Of a stretch of DNA of 64,000 nucleotides, positions 36,356 to 44,881 are shown piece by piece (positions within the stretch are counted from its first letter, which is position 1; every line of letters starts with the position of its first letter). The notes beneath the pieces are model-generated. The model saw only the letters and a program-made list of their open reading frames with translations. It was not told the origin of the DNA and searched no databases. Source of the DNA: Xenorhabdus indica (GTDB lineage: Bacteria; Pseudomonadota; Gammaproteobacteria; Enterobacterales; Enterobacteriaceae); contig NZ_NKHP01000019.1 in the NCBI RefSeq assembly GCF_014467235.1, forward strand, positions 1 through 64,000, given 5' to 3'. A program made the position numbers and the translations under genes.

Positions 36356-37699
36356 ATGAGCGGGCACCCTGAAAATCTCATTATCCGGGCGGGTGGCAGT
36401 CCACTGAACTTGCCGGAATTCGCGGTTATCCGCGACGAAATCAATAAAACCAGTCATCCGTCACAACCGGAAGTGAACTGGATGCTGGTGGAATCGCTGT
36501 CACTGACCTTGTTCAAAACCAATGGCGTCGATTTACAGACGGCAATTTATTACACATTAGCCAGAATGCAGCTAAACGGACTGGCGGGATTCACCGAGGG
36601 CTGTGAATTGCTGGCGGGTGTTATCGTCAGTGAATGGGATGCTTTGTGGCCGCCGCAACCGCAGGTACGTACTGATTTGCTGGAATGGTTCCACAACCGT
36701 ACCGGTAGCATACTGCGTCAACTGGACTTTGCCGCCAGTGACCTGCGGATGATTTATCGTGCCGAGCGTGCACTCCAGCTTATTGTTGACCGATTACAGC
36801 AATCCGATCTGAAACGCCTACCGAGGGTGGAGAACTTACTGTGGTTCTTCCAGAACGCGGCGAAAAAACTGGAAAAACCACGCCAGGCCGCGAAACCGGT
36901 ACAACAACCGGTACAGATGCCACCACTGGTCTACTTGTCTAAATCCGAATCAGAGCCGGAAACATCACCATCTTCTCTACCGACGCATCCTGAAAGTATT
37001 CCGACGGATAACCAACAGAGGGTCAAAGTGCAGTTTCCTGAACAACCGCCGCGCGGCCTGACAGCATGGCAGGGCTTTGGGCTTGGGGCATTGTTGGGGA
37101 TATTGGTACTGATAGGGTGCTGGTTGCTGCTCTACAAACCGTTACAACAGCAACTGAATGCCATTACAGAACAACCCGCAGGCTCACGGTTGGCGTGGCT
37201 TTACCAGCCGGCCTTAACAGACTACTCATTCCAACTTGATCGTTTGGCAGAGACATCTCCACTCGCCACATGGGAGGCTGCCCGGACAGTAACAACAACC
37301 GCTGAGAAACAGTGGCCCCAATCGGCAGAGCAGGTTAACGCCACCCGTCACTGGCAACAACAAATGACTGCCCGTATCGACAGCGTACCGTTGAAAGGCA
37401 GTTGGTACACCACTCGTGATCAACTCCAGCAACTGGCGGACAAAATTCTGTTGCAGGAACGCACCCGTGGCAGTTTTACCCTCTCTTATCTTAAGACTGC
37501 TATTTACGACATCCAGCGCAGCCACGGCAGCGAAGTACCGCTGGAAGAGCTGTTGCGCCAGTTGAGCACCCATGCGGAAAAAGGTGAAGCTGTTCCGCCT
37601 GTACTGATGAAAGGAATCGATGACCGTTTTAACGCTCTGCTCGGCCGTTATGACCGCCTGCGTCATGCGATTGAACAGCGTGACCGTGCTGCCAAATAA
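36356..37699 (+). CDS. T6SS protein TagA/VasL (ImpA domain, membrane segment, VasL domain)
   Basis: This 447-residue protein has an ImpA-like N-terminal domain (about 15-150: HPSQPEVNWMLVESLSLTLF, LQTAIYYTLARMQLNGLAGF, EWDALWPPQPQVRTDLLEWF), a proline-rich linker, a membrane segment at about 242-261 (LGALLGILVLIGCWLLLY) and a periplasmic VasL domain with LSYLKTAIYDIQRSHGSEVP. In E. coli EAEC, TagA stops sheath polymerisation at the opposite membrane and holds the extended sheath. The same domain order and the gene position after tssM (as vasL in V. cholerae) support this role. Ribosome site AAGGAG at 36339-36344. Confidence 0.88.
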   Translation: MSGHPENLIIRAGGSPLNLPEFAVIRDEINKTSHPSQPEVNWMLVESLSLTLFKTNGVDLQTAIYYTLARMQLNGLAGFTEGCELLAGVIVSEWDALWPPQPQVRTDLLEWFHNRTGSILRQLDFAASDLRMIYRAERALQLIVDRLQQSDLKRLPRVENLLWFFQNAAKKLEKPRQAAKPVQQPVQMPPLVYLSKSESEPETSPSSLPTHPESIPTDNQQRVKVQFPEQPPRGLTAWQGFGLGALLGILVLIGCWLLLYKPLQQQLNAITEQPAGSRLAWLYQPALTDYSFQLDRLAETSPLATWEAARTVTTTAEKQWPQSAEQVNATRHWQQQMTARIDSVPLKGSWYTTRDQLQQLADKILLQERTRGSFTLSYLKTAIYDIQRSHGSEVPLEELLRQLSTHAEKGEAVPPVLMKGIDDRFNALLGRYDRLRHAIEQRDRAAK

Positions 37700-37729
37700 G
37701 TCGGTGGCGGATAAACCAGGGAGAATTTT

Positions 37730-37798
37730 TGGTGCCACCGGTTAGGCCAACTCGGCCAGCATTTATTTGAATATGATGATGCGGGCCGCATGACGGCC
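37730..37798 (+). pseudogene. Rhs repeat remnant
   Basis: Just after tagA one forward frame reads GQLGQHLFEYDDAGRMTAKQ, a typical YD repeat of Rhs proteins. It has no start and breaks off into a symE-like gene on the other strand. This is the scrap of an rhs gene that once followed the T6SS cluster, the place where vgrG or effector genes are expected. Confidence 0.75.
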
Positions 37799-38029
37799 AA
37801 GCAGTTCCCGCATTCTCAGCTTGATCTCACTGAGCTGGTCTTGCTGACGCGGGTACTGTTGCCGGATAGCGCGGGTGTCATCACTGTCAGGGATGAGCAC
37901 CAGACAGCCGTCCATAATTTTGACCGTGAGGGTACAGCCCTTATCAAACCCTGCCGCCTTAAGCCACTGGCCTTTAAGGTGTATTGCGGGCGGGGCTGTG
38001 GCCTTGTCATTCTGCGGCACGTATCCCAC
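37763..38029 (-). pseudogene. Second SymE-like copy, both ends damaged
   Basis: The core is almost the same as in the gene at 2290-2613: GYVPQNDKATAPPAIHLKGQ, LTVKIMDGCLVLIPDS and SEIKLRMREL. DNA identity is high by eye. Upstream the shared reading (VNKAAKTERYYT) continues to about 38069 but reaches a TAA with no ATG, so only an internal GTG at 38029 is available where the first copy has an internal ATG. The last 10 residues are antisense of the Rhs remnant, so the original C terminus is lost at about 37797. Expression from the GTG cannot be excluded. Confidence 0.7.
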
Positions 38030-38123
38030 GGTATAATAACGTTCTGTTTTAGCAGCTTTATTTACCTCGCTATTATTGCAAGGATTGCCAAAAAACTGTC
38101 CAAATTAACTATCATTATAATGA

Positions 38124-39599
38124 CTAACCTTCAGTTTTTTGGGCCTCAGCTACCCCAGTCTTCGGCTCTTCCGGCAGCGGTCCTGGTCTCATAATCTGAT
38201 TAAAACTGTTCCTGAGCTGATTCACATCAACAGCCGCTTCACCTTTAGGTTGCACCAGAATAAATGCCGTTTCCTGAGATAACATCTCTTTCAGTTTTTT
38301 GTTCAAAACCTGTGGCGTAAGGGAAGACAAAAACATCTGCCGCAATCTGCGATATTGCTCAGGGGCAATATCTATCACATTATTTTGTTGGGAAAGCAGA
38401 CGCTGGTTAATCAATATATCCGTGTCTGTACGCGCATATGCTGCAAAGAGGTGCTGAAGCTGAAGGCGTTTCTGATTATACAGTTCATCGAATTGTTTTT
38501 GTGGCAATCCGTTTTCACGTAATGACACCAGCGCGGAGGCCAGGTAAAGTGTGGATTCCGTCAATTTATCCGATGATGTGTCCAGATTCAGATAGCAATT
38601 CGCCCGCTGGTAAACGACCCGACAATCCAGATCTAATTTTGCGTCATTTTGCTTTTCTTTCAGCCACAATTGTAAGTAACGGTAAAAAGCTTCGCGGGCA
38701 AGTTCGTTTGACCAATGCTGAAGTAATGCCTGAGAGTTATTAATCGGTTGCCAGTTCAAATCCCAAACTAAAGAAAGCCGATCTTGTTTAGCTTTATCAC
38801 TTTTCACTCCCAATACTTCTGCTTTTACTGGCAACAGACTGGGAACAACAACAGGTGTCTGACGTTTGCCTTCTAATGATGAAAATATCTGATTAAGCCG
38901 TTCTGGCAATACCCGACTATCAACGTTGCCGGCAACATATAATGTCATTGCATCCGGCGTATACCACTGCCGATAGAATTCTTCGACTTTTTTCACATCT
39001 ACAGATGTTGATACATGCACTCCGGGATCATGACCAAGCAGGGTCGAACCTTGCAGGCGCATACGCCATGCCGGATCCTGGACATCTGCTGGCAAAGTCG
39101 ATACCAGATGTTCAGACGTTTTCATAGCCTGAGCCAAAGTCTGTGGCGTAAATACTGCCCCTCCCGCAATATCGGATAACCAGATCAGCGCATCCTGTAA
39201 TAATTCAGGGCGGTTATTGGGTAAGCTCAGGCTATAGAGAGTAAAATCATATGAAACTATGGCAGGGGGAAGGGGGTTTTTGCTATCTACTGCGTTGTAC
39301 CACAGATTTTCTAATTTTTGTGAAGATAAATCTTTACTGGAAGATAAGACGATCTTGGGAATAAGGTAGGTGTAACCTTGCTGCTGATTTTTCTCTGCCA
39401 AAGAGCCCGTTTTCACCATTAAACGCAACTGTATTTTGTCATTGGGACGTTGTGGAGTTTGCAGGATTTGCCAACTGAACCCATTTTCCAGTTTGCCTTG
39501 TTGCCAGGCTGGATCAGGCTGTAAGGTTTCCGCCTGAGCAAAGTAAGTCGTAGCCAGAATGGTGCCACCAATAAGATATCCGATTTTCTTGCCTTGCAT
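38124..39599 (-). CDS. yhjJ: YhjJ, M16 family peptidase-like periplasmic protein
   Basis: This 491-residue protein is close to E. coli YhjJ: a signal peptide (MQGKKIGYLIGGTILATTYF, cleaved near AQA), LQPDPAWQQGKLENGFSWQI, RLMVKTGSLAE, LYSLSLPNNRPELLQDAL, GSTLLGHDPG, FYRQWYTPDAMTLYVAGNVD, and AAYARTDTDILINQRLLSQQ. The M16 zinc-binding HxxEH motif is missing: the expected position reads GYTYLIPKIV. It is probably not an active zinc peptidase, as in E. coli. It marks the right border of the haemolysin/T6SS island, where chromosome synteny with E. coli resumes. Confidence 0.93.
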   Translation of the reverse strand: MQGKKIGYLIGGTILATTYFAQAETLQPDPAWQQGKLENGFSWQILQTPQRPNDKIQLRLMVKTGSLAEKNQQQGYTYLIPKIVLSSSKDLSSQKLENLWYNAVDSKNPLPPAIVSYDFTLYSLSLPNNRPELLQDALIWLSDIAGGAVFTPQTLAQAMKTSEHLVSTLPADVQDPAWRMRLQGSTLLGHDPGVHVSTSVDVKKVEEFYRQWYTPDAMTLYVAGNVDSRVLPERLNQIFSSLEGKRQTPVVVPSLLPVKAEVLGVKSDKAKQDRLSLVWDLNWQPINNSQALLQHWSNELAREAFYRYLQLWLKEKQNDAKLDLDCRVVYQRANCYLNLDTSSDKLTESTLYLASALVSLRENGLPQKQFDELYNQKRLQLQHLFAAYARTDTDILINQRLLSQQNNVIDIAPEQYRRLRQMFLSSLTPQVLNKKLKEMLSQETAFILVQPKGEAAVDVNQLRNSFNQIMRPGPLPEEPKTGVAEAQKTEG

Positions 39600-39701
39600 T
39601 CTTACTTACCCCTACCTATTTAGTTTTATCCTTGTTTGAACCAATAAAAGGCCTCTGGATATTATCACCGAAAATTAGACCTTTATTCACCTTATAAGGT
39701 T

Positions 39702-40409
39702 TCATTTTGATGGAGGTTTTTGCTTATTAACTTGACGATTATAACCTTTCATCAACAACCCCAATTCATCATCTTGGTGATTTTTGGGACAAGGCATAGG
39801 GGCAGGAACATGCTCTTCATTCAGTTCTCGTGCGATGTCACGCAACGGATGTATGACGATACGATTTACACACCAACTTATCGACACGGTAAGAATAAGT
39901 GCAAGCAATAAATAAGTGGTTAACATTAATGCCAGTGTGTTCAAAGCAAATCGGTACACACGGTTGGAATCAACCTGCAAGATAAGATGCCCCTGCGATG
40001 CTATGTCTTTTGATGAAATACCATAAACATGTAAAGGAATATTTAACTCAACCGGAATACCAAAAACCCGCTTTGCCAGTTCAGGTATAGGCCGATGAGT
40101 CGCGAAGTCCAAACTCATAATCCGGGAGTTATTCTGCGATATCAGTTCAGCTCGCCCTAAGATGCCCGACGTTTTTAACCCAATCAGTAGCGTTTTCGCT
40201 TTATTGAGATCAGATCTCAGCAAAGCATCTGTCAAAGGAGCCTGGATCTGAACTGCTGCATTATTGAGCTGGTTAATATAATCATCTTTTCGTTGCTGCA
40301 ACAAATGCGATAATTGGATAGTAATGAAAATAGCAAGAGTGACCAAAGTGACTCCTGTCACTGCCGCCATTTGTTTAATGGTTAACGAACGTTTGACTCG
40401 CAATTTCAT
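39702..40409 (-). pseudogene. pdeK: PdeK (YhjK/HmsP-like) remnant: membrane and HAMP part only
   Basis: The start (MKLRVKRSLTIKQMAAVTGV), the periplasmic loop with GYLILQ-like features, the second membrane segment (LLLALILTVSISWCVNRIVI) and the HAMP region (HPLRDIARELNEEH, HQDDELGLLMKGYN) match the N-terminal third of E. coli PdeK (YhjK), a c-di-GMP phosphodiesterase with degenerate GGDEF and EAL domains. Here the protein stops after 235 residues just past HAMP with a new tail (RQVNKQKPPSK). No GGDEF or EAL sequence is found downstream before yhjJ. The gene order yhjJ-pdeK is as in E. coli apart from the missing dctA. It may be a dead remnant or a small membrane protein. Confidence 0.85.
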
Positions 40410-40741
40410 TTTATCCAAACCAATACTTGACCAAAGACTGGCTACCACACCTTAATAATGCGACTGAGTATACTTGATTTTTCTTGCTATCGTCTTGTCT
40501 TGATAAATGCAAGTGAGATAAATGACTGCAATATAGTATTTGCTTTTTGTGACGTTCATCCCTTTCATCTTCAAGTTACTGCTTTATTAACTATATTCAT
40601 TCTCCCCGGTCACATAGGTTTTATGACTGTAACCTTATCCTATAACCTTCAGCTTCCGGGGAGTGACTCATTTAACGTTGTACAGTCACTTGAAGTCCAT
40701 TCGATATGAATCAGATAACGTTATACTACGATCTGACACAA
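40410..40741. other. Intergenic region between pdeK remnant and dppF
   Basis: No gene is seen. It must hold the minus-strand promoter of the pdeK remnant and the end of the dpp transcript. CTCCCCGG (40612-40619) and CCGGGGAG (40656-40663) form an eight-base inverted repeat around a 36-base loop; its role is unknown. Confidence 0.45.
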
Positions 40742-41788
40742 TTATGCAGGTGGATTTGTATTTTGCTCAACGGCAAAGCAGGCAACAAGTCGCTCACCAT
40801 ATTGCTTTAGTTTAGGGTGGAATTGAGTGCATGGGCCAAATGCATGACGGCAACGGGCTGCAAAAGCACACCCCGGAGGTGGATTCATCGGGCTTGGCAA
40901 TTCCCCTGTCAGTTTGATACGTTCACGCCGCAGTGCCGGATTCAATCGCGGCGTTGCAGACAACAATGCCTGCGTATAAGGATGACGTGGGTTATTGAAA
41001 ATCGCTTCCTTCGCACCTTTTTCAACACAACGTCCCAAATACATAACCATGACTTCATCGGCAATATGTTCAACCACTGAGAGGTCATGGGAAATAAATA
41101 CATATGACAGCCCCAATTCCTGCTGTAAGTCCATCATCAGGTTCAAAACCTGCGCCCGTACGGAAACGTCCAGAGCAGAAACTGGCTCATCCGCAATCAC
41201 CACATCAGGATTTAACATCAACCCACGAGCAATCGCAATGCGCTGACGCTGGCCGCCAGAAAACATATGAGGATAACGCTGGTAATGTTCAGGCTTTAAT
41301 CCCACCTTTTCCATCATTTCCAGAACTTTTCCCTTGCGTTCAGTCGGTGCCAGTGATGTATTGATAAGCAAAGGTTCTTCCAGAATCTGACCCACTTTTT
41401 TACGCGGATTCAAGGATGCGTAAGGATTCTGAAATACGATCTGGATTTTCTGGCGTCGGAGTTTTTCTGCTTTTTTATCTGGTGCTGCCTTATCTGGTAA
41501 TAGTAAGTCTTGCCCCAAATAATAAAGTTCGCCTTCTGTTGGTTTTTCTATCATGGTCAGCAAACGCCCTAAGGTGGATTTCCCACAACCTGATTCTCCA
41601 ACAACTGCCAGTGTCTTACCTTTCTCCAGTTCAAATGAGACACCATCCAGTGCCTTTACTATCCTCTCCGGTGAAAATATGCCTGTTTTAACCGAATAAT
41701 ATTTTTTCAGTTCAGTGGCTTTTAGCAAAGGAACCGTGTCTTTTTTCTGCCCGTTTTGTTGTTGAATAACTACTTCTTGAGCACTCAT
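40742..41788 (-). CDS. dppF: Dipeptide ABC transporter ATP-binding protein DppF
   Basis: This 348-residue ABC ATPase has Walker [10 protein letters not shown], the signature [15 protein letters not shown], Walker [15 protein letters not shown] and the C-terminal cysteine-rich oligopeptide-type extension ([15 protein letters not shown]). It energises dipeptide import with DppD. It is the last gene of the dppABCDF operon and overlaps dppD by four bases. Length is about that of E. coli DppF plus a short N-terminal extension. Confidence 0.95.
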   Translation of the reverse strand: MSAQEVVIQQQNGQKKDTVPLLKATELKKYYSVKTGIFSPERIVKALDGVSFELEKGKTLAVVGESGCGKSTLGRLLTMIEKPTEGELYYLGQDLLLPDKAAPDKKAEKLRRQKIQIVFQNPYASLNPRKKVGQILEEPLLINTSLAPTERKGKVLEMMEKVGLKPEHYQRYPHMFSGGQRQRIAIARGLMLNPDVVIADEPVSALDVSVRAQVLNLMMDLQQELGLSYVFISHDLSVVEHIADEVMVMYLGRCVEKGAKEAIFNNPRHPYTQALLSATPRLNPALRRERIKLTGELPSPMNPPPGCAFAARCRHAFGPCTQFHPKLKQYGERLVACFAVEQNTNPPA

Positions 41789-42765
41789 ACTGTCGGCCTC
41801 CCCTCATCATCCAGTGGCATATGACATTTAACCTGACGTTCTCCAACAACTTTCAATTCCGGCTCTACTTGGCAGCAATGCTCATTGACATAAGGGCAGC
41901 GAGGATTGAGCAGACATCCTGTCGGACGGTCATATTTACCCGGCACAACGCCCGGCAACGAAGCCAGACGGGATTTATCTACCGCAAATTCTGGCAATGC
42001 CCGCAACAATGCCTGTGTATAAGGATGACGTGGTGCTCTGAATATTTCATCCGACTTACCAATTTCCACTATCTGCCCTGCATACATCACAATAATATGC
42101 TGAGCAGCTTCCGCAACCAGAGCCAAATCATGGGTGATCAAGACCAGTGCCATGTTTTCCTGCTGCTGTAACTCCAGTAACAATTCGACGATTTGTGCCT
42201 GAATAGTCACATCCAATGCTGTTGTCGGTTCATCAGCAATCAACAGCTTCGGACGACAAGCAATCGCCATCGCGATCATCACACGCTGGCTCATTCCACC
42301 TGATAATTGATGCGGATATACATCTAAGCGAGAGGCTGGATCAGGAATTCCTACCTGAGTCAGCAGATCAATGGCTCGTTGATAACGGGTTTTCCGGTTT
42401 CCTCCCTGATGGACTTTCAGCGCTTCCATGATCTGATATCCCACAGTGTAACAAGGGTTAAGGCTGGTCATTGGGTCCTGAAAAATCATCGAAATTTCTG
42501 CACCAACCAATTGGCGGCGCTCTTTTTCGGAAATTTTTGTCAGATCACAGCCATCAAACTCCAACTTCTTTGCCATGACTTTGCCCGGATAATCTATCAA
42601 CCCCATAATCGCCAGTGAGCTGACAGATTTGCCCGAACCAGACTCCCCAACAATACCGACAACCTGGCCCTGCTCAACGCTGTAGCTGATACGGTCAACG
42701 GCGTGGAATGGTGTATCTTCATCACCGAAGTGCACCGATAATTGGTCTATATTTAACAATGCCAT
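41785..42765 (-). CDS. dppD: Dipeptide ABC transporter ATP-binding protein DppD
   Basis: This 326-residue ATPase has Walker [10 protein letters not shown], signature [16 protein letters not shown], Walker [14 protein letters not shown] and the C-terminal [20 protein letters not shown] cysteine cluster typical of Opp/Dpp ATPases. It pairs with DppF on the inner face of the membrane. It follows dppC by nine bases. Confidence 0.96.
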   Translation of the reverse strand: MALLNIDQLSVHFGDEDTPFHAVDRISYSVEQGQVVGIVGESGSGKSVSSLAIMGLIDYPGKVMAKKLEFDGCDLTKISEKERRQLVGAEISMIFQDPMTSLNPCYTVGYQIMEALKVHQGGNRKTRYQRAIDLLTQVGIPDPASRLDVYPHQLSGGMSQRVMIAMAIACRPKLLIADEPTTALDVTIQAQIVELLLELQQQENMALVLITHDLALVAEAAQHIIVMYAGQIVEIGKSDEIFRAPRHPYTQALLRALPEFAVDKSRLASLPGVVPGKYDRPTGCLLNPRCPYVNEHCCQVEPELKVVGERQVKCHMPLDDEGRPTV

Positions 42766-42774
42766 TTCATACCC

Positions 42775-43692
42775 CTACTGCTTGAGCTTAGGATCGAGCG
42801 CGTCACGCAACCCATCCCCCATCAGGTTAAATGCCAGTACCGTCAAAAGGATAGCTAACCCAGGGAAAGTCACGACCCACCACGCACTCTGGGCAAACTG
42901 CAAGACATCTGACAACATAGTTCCCCACTCTGGTGTTGGTGGCTGTGCCCCCATTCCCAGAAAACCCAGGGCAGCCATGTCGAGAATCGCATTCGAGAAC
43001 CCTAATGAGGCCTGTACAATCAGGGGAGCAAGGCAGTTTGGCAAAATATTGATGAACATCTGACGCATTGCCCCCGCACCAGCAACCTGAGAAGCGGTCA
43101 CATAGTCACGATTCACTTCAACTAATACTGCCGCCCTTGTCAGTCGAATATAATGAGGCAGTGCAACAAATGTCAGCGCCAGTGACGCATTGACAATAGA
43201 TGGGCCGAAGATAGCCACCAATACCAATGCTAATAACAGGCTTGGCAAGGCCAGCATGATATCGACTATTCGCATAATGGCAGTATCAACAATTCCACCA
43301 AAATAGCCCGACAGCAATCCCAGAATAATCCCCATCACCAGCGACATTACAACAACCAAACAACCAACCAGTAAGGAGAGACGTGCTCCGTACATCAAGC
43401 GAGAAAGGATGTCGCGCCCAACATCGTCAGTACCGAGAATAAATTGCCAACTTCCCCCTTCCTGCCATACCGGCGGGTTCAACAGGGAATCACGGAACTG
43501 TTCCGCCGGTCCATGTGGTGCCAATACCCCTGCAAGCAACGCGATCAACAGCATCAAAACAATATAGACCAGACCAATGACGGCACCTTTGTTACGTTTA
43601 AAGTAATGCCAGAACTCCTGCATCGGCGTCATCAGCTTAGGTGCACTTGATGTTATTTGCTCAGTTGCTTGTGGCTCTGTTAGTTGAGTCAT
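42775..43692 (-). CDS. dppC: Dipeptide ABC transporter permease DppC
   Basis: The start at 43692 gives MTQLTEPQ, behind AAGGAG; a longer reading from 43758 lies inside dppB and is unlikely. The product is close to E. coli DppC: MTPMQEFWHYFKRNKGAVIG, LGTDDVGRDILSRLMYGARL, the inner-membrane permease EAA loop region YVTASQVAGAGAMRQMFINI, and PEWGTMLSDVLQFAQSAWWV. It forms the transmembrane pore with DppB. Ten bases separate it from dppB. Confidence 0.95.
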   Translation of the reverse strand: MTQLTEPQATEQITSSAPKLMTPMQEFWHYFKRNKGAVIGLVYIVLMLLIALLAGVLAPHGPAEQFRDSLLNPPVWQEGGSWQFILGTDDVGRDILSRLMYGARLSLLVGCLVVVMSLVMGIILGLLSGYFGGIVDTAIMRIVDIMLALPSLLLALVLVAIFGPSIVNASLALTFVALPHYIRLTRAAVLVEVNRDYVTASQVAGAGAMRQMFINILPNCLAPLIVQASLGFSNAILDMAALGFLGMGAQPPTPEWGTMLSDVLQFAQSAWWVVTFPGLAILLTVLAFNLMGDGLRDALDPKLKQ

Positions 43693-43702
43693 CATGCGCT
43701 CC

Positions 43703-44722
43703 TTATCTCTTGTGCCGAATACGTGGATTGACAATGCCATACAGCAGATCAACCACAAAATTGACCAGAATGATCATTGTTGCCACCAGCAATACGCCAC
43801 CTTGCACCACTGGATAATCACGGCGCTGGAGAGCGTCGATCAACCAACGCCCTAATCCCGGCCATGAAAAAATGGTTTCAGTCAGAATAGCGCCCGCCAA
43901 CATAATACCCACTTGCAGGCCAATCACGGTGACCACAGGCAGCAACGCATTACGCAATGCATGGACAATAATGACACGCATACGACTCAGGCCTTTTGCC
44001 CGTGCAGTACGGATATAGTCTTCACCCAATATTTCCAGCATGGAAGAACGAGTCATACGTACAATCACGGCTAATGGGATCGTACCCAATACAACAGCAG
44101 GCAGGATCATGTGCATCACAGCATCAATGAAGTCACCATCTTCCCCCCAAATCAGGGTATCAATCAGCATAAAGCCGGTCAGGGGATAGCTATCATCAAG
44201 AAATACACTGTCGCTTATTCGGCCGGAAACCGGGGTCAGGTTCCAGTGAACGGAAACCAGCATGATAAGCATAATGCCCCACCAGAAAATAGGCATTGAA
44301 TAACCCGTCAGTGATAGGCCTACAGCGGTATGATCAAAGACAGAACCACGCTTGACCGCTGCCAGCACGCCAACAGGAATACCGACAGAGATGGCAAATA
44401 ACATGGCACAAATGCCTAATTCCAATGTTGCTTTAAATCGGGGAACAAATTCATCCCACACCGGAATACGGCTTTTCAGGGAGATGCCTAAATCACCATG
44501 CAGTATGCCATTGACATAATGAAGATATTGCTCCCAAAGAGGTTTATCTAACCCCATTGCTGCCATCAGTTCAGCATGGCGCTCGGCAGAGACACCTCTT
44601 TCTCCCGCCATAATCAGTACCGGATCACCGGGGATCATATGCACAAAGGCGAAAGTCAGCAGGGTAATACCAATAAACGTCGGGATCACCAGCCCCAGAC
44701 GCCGGAGGATAAATTGCAGCAT
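43703..44722 (-). CDS. dppB: Dipeptide ABC transporter permease DppB
   Basis: This 339-residue permease matches DppB over its full length: MLQFILRRLGLVIPTFIGIT, FVHMIPGDPVLIMAGERGVS, YIRTARAKGLSRMRVIIVHA and the C-terminal VVDLLYGIVNPRIRHKR. At least six membrane segments are visible. It is the first gene after dppA, behind a strong intergenic hairpin that probably sets expression lower than dppA. Confidence 0.95.
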   Translation of the reverse strand: MLQFILRRLGLVIPTFIGITLLTFAFVHMIPGDPVLIMAGERGVSAERHAELMAAMGLDKPLWEQYLHYVNGILHGDLGISLKSRIPVWDEFVPRFKATLELGICAMLFAISVGIPVGVLAAVKRGSVFDHTAVGLSLTGYSMPIFWWGIMLIMLVSVHWNLTPVSGRISDSVFLDDSYPLTGFMLIDTLIWGEDGDFIDAVMHMILPAVVLGTIPLAVIVRMTRSSMLEILGEDYIRTARAKGLSRMRVIIVHALRNALLPVVTVIGLQVGIMLAGAILTETIFSWPGLGRWLIDALQRRDYPVVQGGVLLVATMIILVNFVVDLLYGIVNPRIRHKR

Positions 44723-44809
44723 ATCCTGAATTCTCTTTTTAGTTATCAGTTACAGCTCTCAGGCTGTTTATGTCATACACAGACCTGCTTGCCCACCAGA
44801 GAAACGCAA

Positions 44810-44839
44810 CCATCCCCCCGGAAATATTCGGGGGGATGG
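44810..44839 (-). other. Stem-loop between dppA and dppB
   Basis: CCATCCCCCCG and CGGGGGGATGG form a perfect 11-base stem with an eight-base loop, 43 bases after the dppA stop. No T-run follows in the minus direction. Such hairpins in binding-protein operons protect the upstream mRNA, so dppA product exceeds the membrane parts. Confidence 0.7.
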
Positions 44840-44881
44840 TCAATCACAACAAATTTCAATCAAAACAAATCAAGAACAGGA

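Noticed and set aside
40450-40709. Plus-strand 83-codon frame between pdeK remnant and dppF
   Set aside because: No ribosome site, no homology, odd composition, and it lies over the expected promoter of the minus-strand gene.
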